From a virus: DNA of 35,680 bases. A program made the position numbers and the translations under genes. How positions within the stretch are numbered: the first letter of the stretch is position 1; every line of letters begins with the position of its first letter. Shown one piece after another: positions 16,001 through 25,300 of the stretch. The stretch is from positions 1-35,680 of IMG/VR virus record IMGVR_UViG_3300043395_000082, one strand, 5' to 3'. The notes below the pieces were generated by a model. That model saw only the letters and a program-made list of their open reading frames with translations, was not told the DNA's origin and did no database searches.

Positions 16001-17419
16001 GTAGGAAGGACATTTAATTTAGGAACAAGAGTTACATCTGTAGCTGCTCAGGACTACCAGCAAATCAGAAGGTTTGCTGATATAACCTATAGTGGTGTGT
16101 ATAACTTCGAGTCAAATGTTAATAAGTTAAACGAGTTCAACCTTGGCCTACTTAACTACAAGTACCTTGAGGTTGCATTTGGACCTATCTATATTCTAGA
16201 TACAAGGGAGACTGATATACTTGTGTTGCAAGAAGATAAGATATCTTATGTGCTTGCTAGTAAGAACTTGATATCCGACTCTGCTGGTGGTGGTGCAATA
16301 TCATCTGTTCCAGAAGTTCTTGGAACTCAAATAGCTAGACTAGAAGACTTTGGAATTAGTTTCCACCCAGAGAGTTATGTTCAGTGGGGTCCTGATAGAT
16401 TCTTTACTGATGTGAAACGTGGTGCTGTACTCAATCTAAAGGGTGACCAGTTGATTGTGGTATCAGAGTTCGGTATGCGTACATGGTTTAGAGATGAGTT
16501 CATTGAGTCATTCAATACTCAGAAACTAGGTGGCTACGATCCGTATCTAAATGAATACGTTTTGACTACAAACTCTGAGGAGTTACCTAGACCACTAGAG
16601 TGTTTGGCTTGTGGAGTATCTCAAACGTTTACTATACCTGATGGGGATACCTTTACTTACTGCGTTGACTTAGGTCAGCCTGTTGGTACAACAACCATTA
16701 ACTACAGTGTACCTGCTGGATCTACTGCTCAATTTACTATATCAGTAACTTATGATGGTACTACTGAGACATCTGGTCTTGTGAGTGCATCTGGAAGTTT
16801 GCAGTTTGAGAAGGACAAGAACAACGTAAATGTAGCGACTATTACTATTGTTGCTAGCGATCCTCTTGAAATTACTGTAGTGCCTAACTGTCCTGTTAAG
16901 GAGACTTTAACTATTGTGAGAGTTACATTGACTAGCGTTGTTGACTCAGGAAAGACAATTCATAATGAATATAGATATACTGATGGGACCTATGTGTCAC
17001 CATTGCAATCTACTTTTGTTACCTTTGCTGTAGATGATTCAAGCCCGGTGGTATCTCAGTATGATACAGTATCAGGTCCTCAAGGATTTGGAGGTATACC
17101 AACAGATGGGTCTAGCCTTAAGATGATATCGAATAAGATTGTACCGGATACATTTGATTTTGTATTAGGTCAAGACAAGTTTAGATATCTTCGTAGCAAT
17201 ACGCTTTATGCAAACAATCCTGCTGGGATATCTTCATTGCTTGCAGCATCTACAGTAGTTGCTCCAATCACAGGAGGATCAGGAGTTTATTCAGGATCAT
17301 TCACCGTTCCTAGTAGCGGTCAGTACCTTTACTTAATTTGGGATTATAGAAATTCATTACCACTAACACTATGCTATTCTGCGACAACAACTCAGGATGC
17401 ATGCTGTGGATGCGATTAA
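13010..17419 (+). CDS. Large tail stabilisation / tail tubular B-like protein
   Basis: A 1469-aa protein. The N-terminus (MANITRNFIAGRMNKVVDER, then LNVRMGSTENSEIGVIENTK) and TDDYNPPRVINLD look like the beta-propeller start of podovirus stabilisation proteins. SNRGYEIGIVYMDDFNRSTT lies near residue 565-590. The region around 1040-1180 (DTRETDILVLQEDKISYVLA; ESYVQWGPDRFFTDVKRGAV) looks like another propeller-type part. About 1200-1290 is a Cys-containing beta domain (LECLACGVSQTF...TYCVDLG). The protein ends DACCGCD. It is roughly twice as long as T7 gp12, so extra domains are present. Bases about 14100-16020 are more AT-rich than both flanks. The role is inferred: tail tube below the neck rings. 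Confidence 0.7.
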   Translation: MANITRNFIAGRMNKVVDERLIPDGEYIDALNVRMGSTENSEIGVIENTKGNTKLTTLKYINGTALSTSARCIGTITDSSKETVYWFIHDSNFGVGATGKLDMIVSFNVYNNILTYHVISINDGGGDNTTLNFNPGYLITGVNIIDNLLFFTDDYNPPRVINLDKNYPDPVGNIDQFSAESILVIKKPPVESPSVELINTGNEENYLESRFICFAYRYQYEDGEYSATSQWSAPAFEPKAFDFSINSYLNDGMQNKFNTAIVTYNTGGPLVKGIDLLFKDTTTNVIKVIEKLNKADLGLVDNKNEKFTFTNSKIFTILPESELLRLFDNVPLLAKAQTIMGNRLMYGNYVEGYDMLDENGNPVQLDYSTELISEDIGIAQLPNTLATGTYNFGVTQTINDSVVYIDLGSVDLVEGSSINVELRFDHDSFAGDTPFPTETTDNISITFLFTLPTNYNSVYELATSVEFQNAVGDLANIQPVATSCNGVTLTDQSNCAIPNNLDALIKYQSGISASGQGIGIITSPASSSIGFQLLTMRYVNNTTTPTFNVYEYYSISYVDAFYQKINSSRSLHSNRGYEIGIVYMDDFNRSTTALVSSNNTVNVPCSASDTKNSIQVTIPIEQKPPYWATRYKFVIKPDEENYDTIYTSIYFNDPLTNNAYFLLEGENARKIETGDRLIVKADTDGPTNTCTYATVLEKESKASDFIQIPSELDPNVDIPVPSGVYMKINPNNFSVVVDELALIAPGTIEAEENNPGDYPVLQYPMNRYDSVSSSWVDYDVPAGSRIRMKIEFERLGAGQGNGDCGRRIYTLEKEFIASESYNNMKDWWDGDNVFQVLDDGTSELGAGQNPIENVYDDSLATGSISTAIPSIDNETKNYYRFYQYPSTPGPNKDKIVLLISGTIRCNGATQKKKRRSSVTATFEVFRADTTLIFETEPSNALPDVFFENELSFPIINGFHTGNVQTQTGGQPAIIDTKFFNCFCFGNGAESYKIRDSIVGRTFNLGTRVTSVAAQDYQQIRRFADITYSGVYNFESNVNKLNEFNLGLLNYKYLEVAFGPIYILDTRETDILVLQEDKISYVLASKNLISDSAGGGAISSVPEVLGTQIARLEDFGISFHPESYVQWGPDRFFTDVKRGAVLNLKGDQLIVVSEFGMRTWFRDEFIESFNTQKLGGYDPYLNEYVLTTNSEELPRPLECLACGVSQTFTIPDGDTFTYCVDLGQPVGTTTINYSVPAGSTAQFTISVTYDGTTETSGLVSASGSLQFEKDKNNVNVATITIVASDPLEITVVPNCPVKETLTIVRVTLTSVVDSGKTIHNEYRYTDGTYVSPLQSTFVTFAVDDSSPVVSQYDTVSGPQGFGGIPTDGSSLKMISNKIVPDTFDFVLGQDKFRYLRSNTLYANNPAGISSLLAASTVVAPITGGSGVYSGSFTVPSSGQYLYLIWDYRNSLPLTLCYSATTTQDACCGCD

Positions 17420-17420
17420 T

Positions 17421-18629
17421 ATGGCAACATCAGGAACATTTTATTTAGACGCACCATCACTTAGTACCGCTACGGTGGTATACTCAAATGCAGCACTGAC
17501 AACAGTTGCTCCTAATGGGTTTTATTCTGATGGATCAATTGTAAGAGAGCAGGTATCTGGAGTATTATTACCATCAGTTATTTGCCCTGCATGTTCAGTT
17601 CCATGTGGTGAAAATATTAATGCTAGTGGGGCTCAGGGTATATACTATTTAAGTACACAATTAGGTACAGCTACTGGTGCTGTTGTTATTAGATTTAATC
17701 CACAGACTGTACCAGATGGAATACTTGCAGTTTATGATGGAGATATATACAATGGAGTATCTTCTCCTACATTTGGTTGGCTTCAGGGAACAGTAGGACT
17801 ACCAACTTATATAGGTGCAACAAGTGGAGACTGCGGAATAGTTGCAGGATCTCCGTACACTTTGAATGAGTTCCAATACAATGGGTCTACATTCGCTTCA
17901 TTAGGAACAACCACAAGTGTATCAGTATTGTCAGGTCAATTAGACTTTACTGCATCTCCTCCTGGTAATACTGTAATGGTAATACCAAAGACTGCTGCCG
18001 CTCCAAGTATATTGGATCTTACTTTAATAGGGCCATGCGTTGCTACTATATTTGACATATCTGTTGCTTGTCCAGTAGCATTACCATCTTTTGCTTCTAG
18101 TACAGTAAATGCAAATAGCACAGCAGCATGTGCTGCTACTGTGAATCAGACATACTACGTAGCCTATGTTACTGGTGGATCAGGAGTTCTTGGATTGTAT
18201 GACTTGGTGTTTAGCGATGCCAATGGAGAATTTAAATTAGGGGCTGGATACTATAATACCACTGCTGCTGGGACTAATGAATGGTTTCAAGTAGACTCTA
18301 ACGGTGTTATTATTGCATTCGGTGATTGCTTGTATTCTCAATTCGCAGTTTACTTCGATGTAACAACAGCTCCTAATACATTTGGATGGGCTAGTTCAGT
18401 AGCTGCTTGTGCAGGAACAGGTACACCTTTGACAGTATATATTGTAGGAACAGAAGCATCATTATATGATGTGTTCCTTGCAGGTAAAGTGCTATATACA
18501 GATCCAGGGCTTACTACACCATTGAATGGTAATAATACACACTATAAGACTGTATCAGCTCCAGCTTCAGGACAAACTTTATTAATTGATGGAGTTGGAG
18601 TAATTTCAAACTTTGGAGGACCTTGTTAA
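17421..18629 (+). CDS. Cysteine-containing beta-rich tail protein
   Basis: A 402-aa protein. I choose the ATG at 17421, one base after the previous stop, because it matches the TAA-T-ATGGCA junctions of neighbouring genes; an ATG at 17397 would overlap the previous gene by 23 bases. The N-terminus (MATSGTFYLDAPSLSTATVV, then YSNAALTTVAPNGFYSDGSI) and the C-terminus (SLYDVFLAGKVLYTDPGLTT, then LNGNNTHYKT) are two copies of one small beta module ('FyLd..sL..Atvvytda.Lt...p.g.y.'). Between them are domains with 10 Cys in all (CPACSVPCGE; SGDCGIV; GPCVAT; ACPVALP). Disulfides or metal binding could stabilise it outside the cell. It may be a tail tip or receptor-binding protein, inferred from position and composition. 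Confidence 0.65.
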   Translation: MATSGTFYLDAPSLSTATVVYSNAALTTVAPNGFYSDGSIVREQVSGVLLPSVICPACSVPCGENINASGAQGIYYLSTQLGTATGAVVIRFNPQTVPDGILAVYDGDIYNGVSSPTFGWLQGTVGLPTYIGATSGDCGIVAGSPYTLNEFQYNGSTFASLGTTTSVSVLSGQLDFTASPPGNTVMVIPKTAAAPSILDLTLIGPCVATIFDISVACPVALPSFASSTVNANSTAACAATVNQTYYVAYVTGGSGVLGLYDLVFSDANGEFKLGAGYYNTTAAGTNEWFQVDSNGVIIAFGDCLYSQFAVYFDVTTAPNTFGWASSVAACAGTGTPLTVYIVGTEASLYDVFLAGKVLYTDPGLTTPLNGNNTHYKTVSAPASGQTLLIDGVGVISNFGGPC

Positions 18630-18632
18630 GAT

Positions 18633-19439
18633 ATGGCAAACTACACACTATCATATAGCGAATCAAGTCAGGGGTGGCCATCGTTCTACTCCTTCATTCC
18701 AGACTACATGGTTGGGATGAATAACTACTTCTATAGTTTTAAGGGAGGTAACTTATATCGTCACAATGTAAATGAGACTAGAAATAATTTCTATGGAGTA
18801 AGCTATCCGTCTCGAATTCAAAGCGTGTTTAACACATCGCCTCTTGAGAATAAGATATTTAAGACCATTAACCTAGAAGGGAACCAGAGTTGGGCAACAC
18901 TTGCTGAGACTGATATACAGACTTCTGGCTTCATCGAAGCAGCATGGTATGAGAAGAAGGAAGCCTCATGGTTTGCGTTCGTTAGAAACGCTGGTACGGT
19001 GCCTGCGCAGCCTTCAGAGTATGCGCTTAGATCCGTGAACGGGATTGGCCTTAGCCAGAACGTAACTGGTTCTGCATCTGCATTGAACGTGTCATTCCCT
19101 ATCAGCCCAGACCTAACTGAGATTGGTAGCATTGTAAGTGTTGGGGACTACTTATATTATAGTTTGCCATCTACGTATAGCACACCAATATTATGTGGTC
19201 AGATTACAAGCATTGTGGTTGACTATCCGGCAGGGAATAACAGGATAGTTGTGAATGCATCAATAGCTGGTGGCAGTGTTCCACCTATAACTACGCCATT
19301 CTTTATGTATATTAAGGGGTCCGTAGCAGAGTCACATGGGGTATTAGGCCACTACTGTGTATTCACATTGGAGAACAATAGCACTACTAAGGTTGAGCTA
19401 TTTGCAGTTGAGTCAGAAGTAATGAAAAGTTATCCTTAA
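18633..19439 (+). CDS. Tail protein of unknown function (268 aa)
   Basis: Starts three bases after the previous stop. It is rich in aromatic and polar beta-strand sequence (MANYTLSYSESSQGWPSFYS; NNYFYSFKGGNLYRHNVNET; YGVSYPSRIQSVFNTSPLEN). The phrase 'SYSe...GW.SF.Sf.P.y......YfyS.k.g.LY.hN' is one I recall from tail proteins of Bacteroidota podoviruses, where it lies near the stabilisation protein. The second half (PISPDLTEIGSIVSVGDYLY) resembles a small beta domain. There is no enzyme motif or membrane segment. It is likely an outer tail or muzzle-type component. Confidence 0.6.
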   Translation: MANYTLSYSESSQGWPSFYSFIPDYMVGMNNYFYSFKGGNLYRHNVNETRNNFYGVSYPSRIQSVFNTSPLENKIFKTINLEGNQSWATLAETDIQTSGFIEAAWYEKKEASWFAFVRNAGTVPAQPSEYALRSVNGIGLSQNVTGSASALNVSFPISPDLTEIGSIVSVGDYLYYSLPSTYSTPILCGQITSIVVDYPAGNNRIVVNASIAGGSVPPITTPFFMYIKGSVAESHGVLGHYCVFTLENNSTTKVELFAVESEVMKSYP

Positions 19440-19449
19440 ATTTGCATAT

Positions 19450-19860
19450 ATGGGAATCTTAGTAAGGGCTCTAAATGCAAATGACTACGATGAAATCCTA
19501 GTAGGATGGTGGAATGATTGGGGGTTTGATGCTCCTAGTAGAGACTTCTTGCCTCAGGATGGGGCTGGAGGTCTTATTGTATTTGATGGGGATGATCCAG
19601 TGTGTGCTGGGTTTATGTACGCCACCAACTCAAAGGTTGCTTGGATAGAATGGATAATATCTAGCAAGACTTACAGAAAGAAGCCAACAAGAAGAGAGGC
19701 AATAGATTTATTGATTTATACCTTGACAAATATCTGCAAGAATAAAGATGTAAAATACGTGTACTCAAGTAATGATAATAAAAATTTGATAGACTGCTTT
19801 ACTAAAAGTGGGTTTAAAAAAGGTTCAACAAATTTAACAGAGTTAATAAAAATATTTTGA
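19450..19860 (+). CDS. GNAT-like acetyltransferase-fold protein at the T7 gp13 position
   Basis: A 136-aa protein. LVRALNANDYDEILVGWWND is a GNAT-type first helix. LIVFDGDDPVCAGFMYATNS and VAWIEWIISSKTYRKK are the central strands, with the K-[PR]-T-R-R stretch where GNATs have the acetyl-CoA pyrophosphate loop. The segment AIDLLIYTLTNICKNKDVKY and SNDNKNLIDCFTKSGFKKGS gives the final helix-strand. The acetyl-CoA loop is not a clean Q/RxxGxG/A, so catalytic activity is doubtful. Position between tail and ejection genes matches T7 gene 13 (138 aa, an assembly factor for the internal core, which I recall being linked to this fold). Its role is therefore probably virion assembly, not metabolism. 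Confidence 0.6.
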   Translation: MGILVRALNANDYDEILVGWWNDWGFDAPSRDFLPQDGAGGLIVFDGDDPVCAGFMYATNSKVAWIEWIISSKTYRKKPTRREAIDLLIYTLTNICKNKDVKYVYSSNDNKNLIDCFTKSGFKKGSTNLTELIKIF

Positions 19861-19861
19861 T

Positions 19862-20827
19862 ATGGGACTAGCGGCATCATCTATAGTTGCAATAGCCACT
19901 TCGCTTGGTAGCGCAGGTGCATCATTTACTCAGGCTGGAAAGCAAGCAGGTCTAGCTAAGAAAGCTAAGGCTGAAGGAGAACGAGCATTTGAAGAGGCTA
20001 AGAAAAATCTTGAAGTAAACTTTTACGAACAACTTGGTATACAAAAAGAAGCCTATGAGTTAGAACGTGAAGCTATGTTGTCTTCAGGTGCTCAAGCTAT
20101 TCAGGCTGGAGTAGAAAGCGAAAGAGGTGCTGCTGCCACTGCTGGTAGGGTTCAACTTGCACAGCAACAAGGACAAAGAGAAATTGCTGGAGCAATGGCT
20201 AAAGAACTAGCTGGCCTTGAATCGCTTACTGCTGAGGAGCAGTCAAGACTTGCTGCACAAAGAGCTGGGCTTGATTTAGCAAGAGCCGAAGGATCTCAAG
20301 CAGCAGCAGCGCAAGCTCAAGCCATTCAGGCTGCGGCTATAACTGGAGGATTCCAAGGATTAGGAAGTGCAGCACAATCATATCTTCAAGGAAAAGAATT
20401 GTTCAAAGCAGAGCAAGGACAAAAAGAATTAGAGAGACTGAAGAAAGAATACGAAAGAGCTGTAGCTGATGGTATTATAGGTAGTAAATTTAAAGATCCA
20501 TCAACTGGTCAAGCTCTTCCATTTAACTTAGCAATATCAAAATTGTCAGGATACGGGACAGATTTGTCTAAGGTACCTACCATGGATGATTTAAGAGCTA
20601 CTGATTTCTTGACTGATAGAGCAGAATTACTTAAGTCAATAAGAGAGAATGCTTTTAATGAAGGCGGTGCGTTTAGAGAGAACATTGCACAATCAGCAAA
20701 TCCAGCATCTAGACAGAACTTAAATCAATTGAAGAATTTTCAAGTTCAAACATTTACTCCAAAATTCTCTCCTTTAGATCAAATAAATTATTTCAGCTCT
20801 AATCCTTTTACAGTTTCAGGAAAATAA
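19862..20827 (+). CDS. Internal virion (DNA-ejection) protein, T7 gp14-like position
   Basis: A 321-aa protein. The N-terminus (MGLAASSIVAIATSLGSAGA) is a small hydrophobic, glycine/alanine-rich helix of the kind that inserts in membranes. A long helical Ala/Gln/Glu-rich region follows (residues 25-200; AQAIQAGVESERGAAATAGR), with a second small hydrophobic patch (AAAITGGFQGLGSAAQSYLQ). The C-terminus is loop-rich. This matches the layout of T7 gp14 and equivalent ejection proteins, which form the outer-membrane part of the DNA conduit on infection. It starts one base after the GNAT-like gene and is followed by the second ejection-protein candidate three bases later. Confidence 0.65.
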   Translation: MGLAASSIVAIATSLGSAGASFTQAGKQAGLAKKAKAEGERAFEEAKKNLEVNFYEQLGIQKEAYELEREAMLSSGAQAIQAGVESERGAAATAGRVQLAQQQGQREIAGAMAKELAGLESLTAEEQSRLAAQRAGLDLARAEGSQAAAAQAQAIQAAAITGGFQGLGSAAQSYLQGKELFKAEQGQKELERLKKEYERAVADGIIGSKFKDPSTGQALPFNLAISKLSGYGTDLSKVPTMDDLRATDFLTDRAELLKSIRENAFNEGGAFRENIAQSANPASRQNLNQLKNFQVQTFTPKFSPLDQINYFSSNPFTVSGK

Positions 20828-20830
20828 AGA

Positions 20831-22294
20831 ATGGAGACTTACTACAAATACGCTGAAAGGCAAGCAGATAGTTTTGTTAACTGGGGAGAAATCGGTAAGA
20901 ATCTTACTGACATGCTTCAGAAAGAATTTCAAATCCGGGAGGAAAAGAAAGATGCTATTGACAAAGCCACCAGAGAGAGTTTAAAAACTTTATCTGATCA
21001 ACCGACTGGGCAACATGAGGGACTAAACACATGGTCTTTAAAGTATGCAGATGAAGCTAGAGAGGCTATTCTTTTGCAGGATAGACTGTTGAAAAAGGGA
21101 GCATTAAAACTAAAGGACTATACCATTATGAGACAGAATCTCAACGATGGTACAGATGAATTATATTCAGCTATAAAGGGGTATCAAGATATCTTTAAAG
21201 TAAAGATGGATCGCCTTAGAAGTAGTGACCCAAAAAATAAATCTCAGCAGATTGAAGTAGACTTAATGTCTATGATAGAAGGGTTCTCAGATTTTTCTAA
21301 GTCAAAAGTTTTAATTGACCCAACAAACTTTACAGTAAGCGTTGGTATTATGGAGCCTGACCCAGAAAATGAGGGTGTAATGAGGGTAAGTAAAAATGTA
21401 GCTACTACAAGTTTCCTTAAGAAGATTCAGGATACAAGGTTTGATTACTTTGATTCTGAGGCAGCGGCTACTGAGACTGCTAAAAGCATAGGTAGTTATT
21501 TAACTACTGTAATTGGACAGGGGACTGGTTTAGAAGGACAAACTCTTACTGTGGAGAATGCATTAGCAAAGCCTGCTACTGAAAAATATATTCGCCAAAA
21601 AATAAAGTCTTACTTAAGCAATCCATATCATGTAACTTCAATACTAACTGAGGATCTTATAGAAGATGACAAAGAAAATCAATACGTGTCTAGTATATCT
21701 GGCAAGGAAGGCAATGTAATCAAATATGTTTTTGATGGTCAATCAAATCTTCCAATTGCTGTTCCAACTGAAGAGCAAATGAAGGCTGCTGAAGACTACA
21801 TGTATGGAATGATTGTTGCTAAACTTGACTACAAACAAATAGAAGGAAGGTATTCAAAGCCTCAACCAAATATTGTAAAGGCTGATGAAACTCCTAGTGG
21901 AGGCGCAAGTTACGCTGAGAATATCCAGAAGTTCAAGGCTAAATTAAAAGCAGTTAAGCCTAAGAGAGACAACTATGTGTTTACTGGTACTGAAGCAATA
22001 ACTGTTGGAAATATTGAAAATCTTTTGAGCTCAGATCCAGCAACAATTGGTAAATTTAAAGTGAGTTCAGCAAATAATGTAGTAACAATAACTGATAATG
22101 ATAATGTTGTTATTGGATCTTATGACTTATCAAGAACTCAGGGAACAGGTGACTTGAAGCAAAGAGAAAGATATTTAGATGACTTACTTGATAAGGTAAC
22201 AAATTACTCAATCTCTAAAGACCCAACAATTATTGGTGTATCTTTGATGACATCACCGCAACAGCAGTCGGGAGGAGTTGGATCAAAATATTAA
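20831..22294 (+). CDS. Internal virion protein, T7 gp15-like position
   Basis: A 487-aa, mostly helical, charged protein with no enzyme motif that I recognise. The start METYYKYAERQADSFVNWGE resembles the N-termini of other internal virion proteins. Residues 20-130 are coiled-coil-like (LQKEFQIREEKKDAIDKATR; AREAILLQDRLLKKGALKLK). Residues 360-480 are more mixed and end in a Gln/Gly-rich tail (SPQQQSGGVGSKY). Together with the preceding gene and the giant gene downstream it forms a three-gene set, as in T7 gp14-gp15-gp16, that would be packed in the head and ejected with DNA. The assignment rests on position and composition. Confidence 0.55.
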   Translation: METYYKYAERQADSFVNWGEIGKNLTDMLQKEFQIREEKKDAIDKATRESLKTLSDQPTGQHEGLNTWSLKYADEAREAILLQDRLLKKGALKLKDYTIMRQNLNDGTDELYSAIKGYQDIFKVKMDRLRSSDPKNKSQQIEVDLMSMIEGFSDFSKSKVLIDPTNFTVSVGIMEPDPENEGVMRVSKNVATTSFLKKIQDTRFDYFDSEAAATETAKSIGSYLTTVIGQGTGLEGQTLTVENALAKPATEKYIRQKIKSYLSNPYHVTSILTEDLIEDDKENQYVSSISGKEGNVIKYVFDGQSNLPIAVPTEEQMKAAEDYMYGMIVAKLDYKQIEGRYSKPQPNIVKADETPSGGASYAENIQKFKAKLKAVKPKRDNYVFTGTEAITVGNIENLLSSDPATIGKFKVSSANNVVTITDNDNVVIGSYDLSRTQGTGDLKQRERYLDDLLDKVTNYSISKDPTIIGVSLMTSPQQQSGGVGSKY

Positions 22295-22307
22295 TTAAAG
22301 AATACAC

Positions 22308-25300
22308 ATGAACGAACAGGCGATTATTGACTCATACAATTTATTTGTACAAAGTGGGTATAAGAAATCATTACAAGAGTTCAAGCAATTGCTTGCGTCT
22401 AATCCTGAGGCAGTTAATGATTCATATGGATTGTTCCAACAGAATGGATATAGAAAATCATTAGATGAATATAAAACCCTTATGGGTATTGGCACTACTG
22501 TAGAAAGTCCTGTAGCAGAAGAGCCAAAAAAAAAAGAAGCTACGGTTTCACCATTTGTGGCTGGTGGATCGGGGCTTACGAAGTTTGACCCACGTACTGG
22601 TCAGGTTGTACAGGATTCTCCAGCGTTTGCTCAGCCTAAAGAGAGAGACTTTAGTGGCCTAGAAGTTAAAGTACAAGATGAAAAGATATTAACTAAGCCA
22701 GCAAGACAAGATAAGCCTTTAGTAGCTGCTGAATCTACTAAAGTTGTTACTCCTAAAGTTGATAAGGTTGAAGAGCCTGAGAAGAAAGGTGGTAAGAGTT
22801 ATCTTGAAAACATAGCCCTAAACCTTGGTCTTGGTGCGTCATACGCTAATGAAGCAGTTGCGTCTATACCTGAGAGTATTGTAAATCTTTTAGCTATCCC
22901 ACAGAACTACATTGCCGAGAAGACTGGCTTGCCCATTGGCGTAACGGCTGAAGGTATAAAAAAGTCTTGGGGTATCACTAACCCATTACTTGACTACGTT
23001 AAGGAAGACCAAAAGATATTAAGCGGTGAAGTATCTAAGTTCATTGCAGATAGGTATGAGGACCCTAGTATTGTAGGAAATTTTGAAAAGGGTAACTATA
23101 AAGAAGGGTTTGAACTTTTAGGGTCAGCCATTACTCAATCTGTTCCAGTTAGTATTGGTCTAATGATAGGAGGAGCATATACTTCTCCAGGAAAACTAGC
23201 AACTGTAGCAACATTAGGATTTACAGAAGATCAGAGAGAAGAGCTGGCGGCTATGGACCCAACAATGTCTGAAGCCGAGAAGACTCTTAAAGCTGCTGGT
23301 ATGGCAGGTGCTGAATCAGTGTTCTCGTCAATAGGTACTGCCACTATAGGTAGGGTTTACAGAGACATAGCAAAGAGAGAAGGGGCAGAGGCTGCTAAAG
23401 GAATACTTAGAAATGGTCTTATAGAAACTTACAAGAAAGCTATAGAGAAGACTGGTGTAGTAGCTGGTTTTGTTGGAGAAGGAATTGAAGAGGCAGCTAC
23501 TCAGATTACTCAAAATGTTATATCAGGCAAACCTGCTTTTGAAGGAGCGGCTGATGCTTTTGTTACAGGTGCTGGAAGTGGTGTGGTATTTACTGCACCT
23601 ATATCAGCAGTTAATGCAAAGAGATATGTTGATAACAAAGTACAATCCTATCAAACAAAAGGAAAGGTAACTGAAATTTTAAAGGATAAAGGTACTGACA
23701 TTTCTCAGGTATACAATGTACCTGTATCTTCCGAGATAACTACTAGCCAGCTAGAGATTAGCAATCTTCCAAACTCTAGAAACTTACTGGTTAATAATTT
23801 AAAGAAGAGTGTATCTAATGGTCAAATCACAGATGCTGATGCTAAGCAATCTTTATTTGTGTTTGATAAAATACAGCAGGTATCTAATGCTGTTAAAGAT
23901 TTAGACGTAAGTCAAGAGGACAAAGCAAGAGTTGCTACTCTATTAAGACAGAGAGATGATCTTAGAACTAAGATTCAGAATAAGGATGATGTATTAGTCG
24001 TACAAGAGAAGCGACAGATTGAAGATATTAATAATCAGATTCAAGAGATAATCACTAAACCAAAAGAAGATGCCATTCAAGAGCAAGCAGCAGGTCAAGT
24101 ACCTGTACAGCCAGGAACCGGAGTTAGCCAAGAAGTGGCGCAAGGAGAACCCAAAGCAGAACCTCAAGGCGTTGCCCAAGAAGGTCAAGTCCAAGAAGGG
24201 AAGTTAACTCAAGAAATTAAAAGAACACTTCCAGAACAAACTAACCTGACTGATAAAGAGAAACAAGTTCTTAATAATTTAAGTAGCACTGAGAACATAA
24301 GTCTAGATGAGGCTGAGAAAATTTTCAGAGGGTACAAGGTAAATGATTATTCTAAGTTTAATAATTTGCTTAGAAAAGGATTGCCTATAACTAAGGAGAA
24401 CCTTATTAAAGAGGGTGTTAAAAACGAAGAACTAGCTACCTTATTAGAGGAGGACTATAATAATTTATCAAGAGTATTATCTAATTCTACATTTTCTCCT
24501 CAAGAGCAGACAACTCTTTATAGAGTAATGTTCGATGGAAAGAATATACTAGATGAATATAATGAAGGAGATATAATATCAGACAAATCTTTTGCATCTA
24601 CAACCATTGATGAGAACTGGGTCAAGGACGCTAATCGTCCAATGATAAAATTTGAATTAGAGAAAGGTGATCAGATAAATGGATTCTATGCAGGTGGTGT
24701 TGAGAAAGAATTTATAATTAATAAAGACACTGAGTTTGTTGTAAAAAAGAAAGAGGTTATCGATGGCAATACCGTTCTTACAGTAAGTCTACCAAAACCT
24801 CAAGGCGTTACCCAAGAAGGTCAAGTCCAAGAAGAAGTAGTCCCTACTACACCTATAGATGTAGAAGGGGAGGTATCCTTACTTGAGAAATTACTTGCGC
24901 AGGAGGAGACTGCACCTACTAAAGCCGCTGGTATATCAATATCAAGCGAGACTGATGTTGAGGATTTGAGAAATAGAACTCAGTCAAGGTCTCAGCAGGC
25001 CACAACAAAAGAAGAGAAGGAATCTGCCAATACAAGGGTAAAGATTATTGACACAGCGAAGAAGGCTATCAATACATTGAAGTCTGTATTCCCTGATGTT
25101 GATATTGTAATCCATGATGATGAGGGTAGCTACAATTCTGCTATGTCAGAAATAGATGGCGTTGCTGGATCTAGAGGAAACTTCTTTATTGACACAACTC
25201 CTGATGGTAAGACAACAGGAAGGATTGACATCAATCTATCTAAGGCTAACTCTAGAACAGTAGCCCACGAGATTGCTCATGGTATATTACTAAAGACCTT

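Noticed and set aside
17397-17420. Earlier ATG for the 402-aa tail protein
   Set aside because: It would overlap the previous gene by 23 bases, while the ATG at 17421 reproduces the one-base gap seen at neighbouring genes.
19437-19444. TAAATTTG before the GNAT-like gene as a promoter
   Set aside because: The start of transcription would fall on the ATG itself and no TTG lies 17-23 bases upstream; probably chance in AT-rich DNA.
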